Positions 26,101 through 28,902 of a stretch of 28,902 nt of DNA are shown here, one piece after another. A program made the position numbers and the translations under genes. The notes under the pieces are model-generated. The model ran no database searches, was not told where the DNA came from, and saw only the letters and a program-made list of their open reading frames with translations. The stretch is taken from contig CAJUSN010000013.1 in assembly GCA_910589095.1 (NCBI GenBank), positions 1 to 28,902 on the forward strand. Direction: 5' to 3'. The DNA is from an uncultured Muribaculaceae bacterium (lineage in GTDB: Bacteria > Bacteroidota > Bacteroidia > Bacteroidales > Muribaculaceae). How positions within the stretch are numbered: position 1 is the stretch's first letter; each line of letters begins with the position of its first letter.

Positions 26101-26243
26101 TCGTTGGCCGGATAAGGGACAACAAGTGCATGAGGCTCAAGCTGACCGTTGGCAAAAGCCTCAATGGTCTGCCATTCGGGGAGCTGTTGGGCTGATGCGC
26201 TGACAACGCCCACCGCAGTCAGGGCAAATAGAAATTGTTTCAT
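23166..26243 (-). CDS. Secreted GH2 beta-galactosidase (LacZ-type)
   Basis: A 1025-residue protein from the ATG at 26243 (the adjacent in-frame TTG at 26246 is ignored). The signal peptide ends near Ser-Ala-Ser-Ala-Gln, so it acts in the periplasm or outside. Domains in order: jelly-roll sugar-binding domain (about 50-230), Ig-like domain (to about 335), TIM barrel (about 340-640), a second Ig-like/DUF4981 region and the large C-terminal Bgal small-chain beta-sandwich. Acid/base Glu481 is in Leu-Gly-Asn-Glu-Cys-Gly-Asn-Gly and nucleophile Glu545 in Ile-Cys-Glu-Tyr-Ala-His-Ala-Met-Gly-Asn. It releases beta-galactose from dietary or host glycans. A consensus promoter precedes it and the U32 gene overlaps its 3' end. 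Confidence 0.95.
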   Translation of the reverse strand: MKQFLFALTAVGVVSASAQQLPEWQTIEAFANGQLEPHALVVPYPANDVDAIRDFKYEESPYYESLNGKWSFSWVKGVDNRPVGFQDPSYDVSSWKLINVPGNWERQGYGTTVYTNTTYEFDSEWAGFKKNAPLVPSETNEVGSYRRSFTVPADWKGRRVVLCCEGATSFYYVWVNGHLLGCNMDSKTAAEWDVTEWLKDGENTVAFEVYRWSAGAYFECQDFWRISGIERDVYLYSTPKTYISDYTVTSPLDENFRNGLLGLTVDVSGLAASTAKGKKTAAKAGLNYRLLDARGATVTSGSTTATDVNRFNVTVNNVTPWSAENPYLYTLVLNLTDSKGAITETLGCNVGFRTSTVVDSLYMLNGRPIEIKGVNRHAHSPLGRTVPKELAELDIKLLKENNINTVRNCHYPQDRYWYYLCDKYGIYLIDECNAESHGYGYGPESLAKRPEWIPAVINREQRMYAKSKNNPSVTFYSLGNECGNGIVFEEAYKWFKSVEHNRPVQYERALDDWNSDIFAEMYPAVSSIVRYAKDPTKKRPYIICEYAHAMGNSVGGLQDYWEAIYEYPKLQGGCIWDWVDQAYEETAPNGRKYWAYGGDYGPANVPSDNSFLCNGLVAADRSAHPALAEVKKVYQNVTSKLVNPSNLTVRVTNRFDFTNLDNYLLTWRVTTPSGKTLAQGTRTVELAPGASTEIALGNYSGTDEPEAYLDLSWSPKTDAPIIKKGYEVAYDQIVLRGTPAPAESFSPAKLKRSKNSFTGAEGTAFTVDQQSGAISALTVDGRQVLASPIVLSLYRPGTENDLSWEGKNRIWVEEGLDSISQRLTGLKVKNNVVTASTEILGRTGAVIATAEFFYSVNSDGRLAIDCSFVPDTTVIKNIPRLGLTFMVPESVASTVTYLGRSGETYVDRMSAGRIGRYTVKPVDDFYVYNKPSAAGNHTQVRWMELDGASLLVTSGAQFQFSAYPYTDAEVQRALHTSDLIPGDLVTVHLDAEQTGVGTATCGPDVLPKYYVPVRPYNFSFYFSKK

Positions 26244-26303
26244 CAAGGTACAGTGTATAGGGTTAATTGTTATTTTGTCAATATGAAATAATTGGTTGAG
26301 TTA

Positions 26304-26334
26304 CAAAATTAGCAAGGGAGGCGGGTTTGTCAAA
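26304..26334 (-). promoter_or_regulatory. Consensus promoter of the GH2-U32 operon
   Basis: On the minus strand TTTG (26334-26331), a 19-nt spacer and TAATTTTG (26311-26304) match the Bacteroidetes consensus exactly. Predicted leader is about 55 nt to the ATG at 26243. Confidence 0.8.
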
Positions 26335-26407
26335 ACATCGTTCCGTTAAAATTTGATAAAAAATGAATAAAGGCAAGATTTCGGACAGAGCAGAGGTGGA
26401 ATTGTTG

Positions 26408-26415
26408 TAACTTTG
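26408..26415 (+). promoter_or_regulatory. -7 promoter element of the BASS transporter gene
   Basis: TAACTTTG matches TAnnTTTG exactly, 22 nt before the ATG at 26438. No TTTG-like -33 element is present at the expected distance. AAGGAG directly abuts the ATG, too close to act as a normal Shine-Dalgarno. Confidence 0.6.
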
Positions 26416-26437
26416 CAGGCCAAAAAAATTCAAGGAG

Positions 26438-27382
26438 ATGAAAGCAGCGAGATTACGTCAGCAGCTGAAGCCATGGATGCTTCCCATTTCAATGGTTTGC
26501 GGAGTGGTTTTCCACGGATATATCCATCACATTGCGTTTCTAACCCCATACCTCATTTTCGTGATGTTACTCATCACGTTTTGCAGGATTGACCCGCGCC
26601 ATATCCGCGTTGACGGCCTGTCGGCGCGCCTGCTTTGTGTGCAATTGTTTGTTGCGTTGGGGCTTTATCTGGCTCTTCGCGAGGTGAATCCGGTGCTTGC
26701 CCAGGGTGCCTTCATATGTGTTTTCTGCCCCACGGCTACTGCTGCCCCTGTTGTCACGGGAATGCTTGGAGGAAGCGTGCCTCGCCTTGTGAGTTATTCA
26801 TTGATAAGCAACGTGACTGTTGCTGTGACGGCACCGCTGGCATTCACCATGATGGGCAGCGGCGACGTTGGCTTTCTCTCCACTGCCGGGACCATAGGAG
26901 CAAAGGTGGCCCCGCTTATCCTCCTGCCTTTAGTGGTGGCAATAGCGATGCGCCGCGTCACTCCTAAAGCCCACAGGATGCTTTCGGAACATCAGGGCAT
27001 ATCATTTTATGTGTGGGCAGTGTCACTGCTGATCGTTGTTGGCAATTCGGTCAGCTTCATAATGAAAGAGCCGTCCGATGCAGCCTGGACCATAATCTGG
27101 CTGGCGCTTCTGTCAGGTGCCACCTGTGTGTTCCAATTCATTACCGGGCGTCTAATTGGTCGGATGATGGGTGATAAAATCTCAGGCGCCCAGGGTCTTG
27201 GACAGAAAAACACAGTGCTTGCCATATGGATGGCCATGACCTATCTCAACCCGTTATCATCAGTGGCACCGGCAGCTTATGTGGCCTGGCAGAACACCAT
27301 CAACTCCTGGCAACTCTATCGCCATCAACGCAAGATTGATGCCGGGTCGGAGACCGAACCAACCGAAAGTTCAAAACGTTAA
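26438..27382 (+). CDS. Bile acid:sodium symporter (BASS) family transporter
   Basis: A 314-residue inner-membrane protein with about nine or ten hydrophobic segments, matching the BASS/SBF fold. Recognisable core elements are the broken-helix segment Phe-Cys-Pro-Thr-Ala-Thr-Ala-Ala-Pro-Val-Val-Thr in the first repeat and Gly-Gln-Lys-Asn-Thr-Val-Leu-Ala in the second, which line the substrate/sodium site of the family. The C-terminus is polar (Glu-Thr-Glu-Pro-Thr-Glu). Substrates of bacterial BASS proteins vary (bile acids, pantoate, organic anions), so none is assigned. It is divergent from the GH2 operon, sharing a 194-bp promoter region, and is followed by a Crp/Fnr regulator gene 113 nt downstream. 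Confidence 0.85.
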   Translation: MKAARLRQQLKPWMLPISMVCGVVFHGYIHHIAFLTPYLIFVMLLITFCRIDPRHIRVDGLSARLLCVQLFVALGLYLALREVNPVLAQGAFICVFCPTATAAPVVTGMLGGSVPRLVSYSLISNVTVAVTAPLAFTMMGSGDVGFLSTAGTIGAKVAPLILLPLVVAIAMRRVTPKAHRMLSEHQGISFYVWAVSLLIVVGNSVSFIMKEPSDAAWTIIWLALLSGATCVFQFITGRLIGRMMGDKISGAQGLGQKNTVLAIWMAMTYLNPLSSVAPAAYVAWQNTINSWQLYRHQRKIDAGSETEPTESSKR

Positions 27383-27495
27383 ACAGTATAACCCGAACCC
27401 CTTCCCCACACTCTCCAAGCGCATGTAACCGGGCCGGGCTTGACAGACTCATAACCAAAAAAAGAACCAACCCAACACCAAAACCTTTACGCGCC

Positions 27496-28185
27496 ATGGA
27501 CAGCATGTATGAAATTTTGATGGAATTACCTCTTTTCAAAGGGGTGAGCTTCGACCGACTGTCGGAGATAATCGGACACACGCGATTTCATTTCTTGAAA
27601 TACAACGACGGCGAGCCGGTGGTGACCGCCGACACGCCTTGCACCCATCTTAAATTCGTTATATCAGGCGCTGTGCGCCTTACTACTGTCAATGCCGACG
27701 GAAGGATGAGAGTGTGCCAAACACTGCAATCTCCCGATGTAATTGCCCCCGACTTCCTATTCGGGCGCTTCACCCATTATCCCTGCTCCGGCACTGCCAT
27801 AGGGAAAACAGGCATTCTGCAGATAGCAAAAATGGACTATCTGAAAATATTGCACAGCGATGATGTGTTCATGCTAAACTTTCTCAACACACTGTCGATC
27901 AACGCACAGAAATCAGTTATCGGCGTGTTGGCTCTCACCAACGGCTCACTGGAAGAGCGTATAGCCTTCTGGATTGCCGCACTCACTCAGCGCGGAAGCA
28001 AAGAAATAACGCTTCAGTGCAAGCAAAGGGATTTCTACTCGCTTTTCGGAGTGCAAAGATCATCGTTCATGGCCACGTTGGATTCCATGCGCGAACGCGG
28101 ACTGGTGGAATATGACCAGCGTGAATTGCGTTTCCCCTCTCGTCCGGCCCTTGTAGAACTGCTTACGAATCCAAGCGAGGACTGA
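27496..28185 (+). CDS. Crp/Fnr family transcriptional regulator
   Basis: A 229-residue protein. Residues about 10-130 form the cyclic-nucleotide-binding-like beta-roll (LKFVISGAVRLTTVNADGR). A dimerisation helix follows, and a winged HTH at about 155-215 includes the helix-turn-helix segment Phe-Tyr-Ser-Leu-Phe-Gly-Val-Gln-Arg-Ser-Ser-Phe-Met-Ala-Thr-Leu. The cNMP-contacting phosphate cassette is not evident, so the ligand is unknown, as in many Bacteroidetes Crp/Fnr proteins. No Fnr-type N-terminal cysteine cluster is seen. It lies 113 nt after the transporter gene without an obvious terminator or consensus promoter between, so co-transcription is possible. Its last 23 bp overlap the convergent TIGR02757 gene. 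Confidence 0.9.
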   Translation: MDSMYEILMELPLFKGVSFDRLSEIIGHTRFHFLKYNDGEPVVTADTPCTHLKFVISGAVRLTTVNADGRMRVCQTLQSPDVIAPDFLFGRFTHYPCSGTAIGKTGILQIAKMDYLKILHSDDVFMLNFLNTLSINAQKSVIGVLALTNGSLEERIAFWIAALTQRGSKEITLQCKQRDFYSLFGVQRSSFMATLDSMRERGLVEYDQRELRFPSRPALVELLTNPSED

Positions 28186-28902
28186 CGGATTTGGCAGTAA
28201 TGCCGATGCCGAAGAGAGCATAGTCATAAAACGCAGGATCATCGGGTCGGAGCTGACGCAGCGTAGAAGTTAGTTCCACCACTGTGCGGCGGTCATTGGC
28301 ACGTCGCGTTATCAATCCGAGTTCACGGGCCGTGTTGCCCACATGCACATCGAGAGGGATGTATAGCTGAGCCGGCTTTATTGACTCCCACACGCCTAAA
28401 TCCACAATCCCGTCGCGGCGCACCAGCCAGCGCAATGCCATGTTAAAGCGTTTGAGGGCGGTGTTGGTCATGTTGAGGGGCAGACACCGGCAGTCGGAGC
28501 GACCGTCGTTGGCGCGTGCGAGCTCACCATTGATGGCATTGGCAAGCGTCCATGGTGCAAACTCATCATTTTCAAGATGAAGGGAGGCTGCAAAAGCATC
28601 AAGTGAACCGTAACGGGCATAGATTTGCCGCAACCCCCGCAGAAAATGGCGTAGATTGGCTGCGAAAAAAGTTCGATGAATGTTACCGTCGGGCAGATCC
28701 TCATACCCCTCCTGCATCACATAATCATGAGGCGCGTGGCCCATGAGCGCCAGTAACTTTTCACAACTGCGACAAATCATTTTACGATTCCCCCAAGCAA
28801 TGGATGAGCAGAGAATTGCAGCCAGCTCTATGTCCTGCAGAGAGGTGAATTGACGGGGGAACTGCACCGGATCAGGTGCGATGAAATCGGGATGGTTTAT
28901 AC
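28163..28902 (-). CDS. TIGR02757 family protein (partial, N-terminus beyond window)
   Basis: The frame stays open to the window edge, and the codons upstream of the first possible start (GTG at 28867) read Asn-His-Pro-Asp-Phe-Ile-Ala-Pro-Asp-Pro, matching the conserved start of the family, so the gene is cut by the end of the window and lacks roughly its first 20 residues. Visible family features include Glu-Leu-Ala-Ala-Ile-Leu-Cys-Ser-Ser-Ile-Ala-Trp-Gly-Asn-Arg, Asn-Met-Ala-Leu-Arg-Trp-Leu-Val-Arg and Ile-Pro-Leu-Asp-Val-His-Val-Gly-Asn. The helical pattern and the late Asp-Val-His segment resemble HhH-GPD-like DNA glycosylase folds, but the function is not established. It converges on and overlaps the Crp/Fnr gene by 23 bp. 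Confidence 0.88.
   Translation of the reverse strand, partial: INHPDFIAPDPVQFPRQFTSLQDIELAAILCSSIAWGNRKMICRSCEKLLALMGHAPHDYVMQEGYEDLPDGNIHRTFFAANLRHFLRGLRQIYARYGSLDAFAASLHLENDEFAPWTLANAINGELARANDGRSDCRCLPLNMTNTALKRFNMALRWLVRRDGIVDLGVWESIKPAQLYIPLDVHVGNTARELGLITRRANDRRTVVELTSTLRQLRPDDPAFYDYALFGIGITAKSVSPRLDS

Noticed and set aside
1..28902. CRISPR arrays, tRNA or rRNA genes and phage modules
   Set aside because: No regularly spaced repeats, tRNA-like cloverleaf, rRNA segments or phage structural proteins were seen on either strand.

Overview
The window looks like chromosome of a gut-type Bacteroidales bacterium, most plausibly in or near Muribaculaceae. The reasons are: several promoters with the Bacteroidetes -33 TTTG / -7 TAnnTTTG architecture, a fused SecDF, secreted GH92 and GH2 glycosidases, SPII lipoproteins, a DUF1846 protein, a short DXS-like paralogue, and little use of Shine-Dalgarno sequences. 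Species was not determined and no database was consulted.

Layout. (1) 39-2593, plus: a lipoprotein with a predicted beta-helix, then an APH-fold sugar kinase resembling N-acetylhexosamine 1-kinase. (2) 2667-5807, plus: promoter, secDF and a terminator hairpin. (3) 5841-7033, plus: an unrecognised lipoprotein and an unrecognised secreted protein, closed by a hairpin. (4) 7187-7326, plus: consensus promoter, the small bacterial SRP RNA (ffs) and its intrinsic terminator. (5) 7392-14246, plus: an envelope-glycan cluster of GT9 heptosyltransferase-like protein, two LtaS/MdoB-like alkaline-phosphatase-superfamily transferases, a GT4 glycosyltransferase and a DUF6492-like GT-A protein; the first four are packed with overlaps or a 13-nt gap. 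(6) 14263-18947, minus: a DXS-like enzyme with altered substrate-pocket residues, a cytosolic FKBP and a secreted GH92 alpha-mannosidase. (7) 19038-21790: two almost identical 191-bp foldback MITEs, each flanked by TTA, bracket a DUF1846 gene and an orphan six-TM protein. (8) 21817-26243, minus: a GH2 beta-galactosidase translationally overlapped by a TrhP-like U32 protein. (9) 26438-28902: a BASS-family transporter, a Crp/Fnr regulator, and convergently a TIGR02757 gene that runs off the window.

How it fits together. Much of the window is housekeeping or gut-commensal physiology: export (SecDF, SRP RNA), envelope polymer assembly (cluster 5) and host or dietary glycan use (GH92, GH2, NahK-like kinase). 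The least ordinary items are the DXS-like protein that keeps ThDP residues but lacks the residues known to hold the glyceraldehyde-3-phosphate phosphate; the envelope operon with two divergent LtaS-type enzymes in a Gram-negative; and the pair of foldback MITEs around a two-gene segment.
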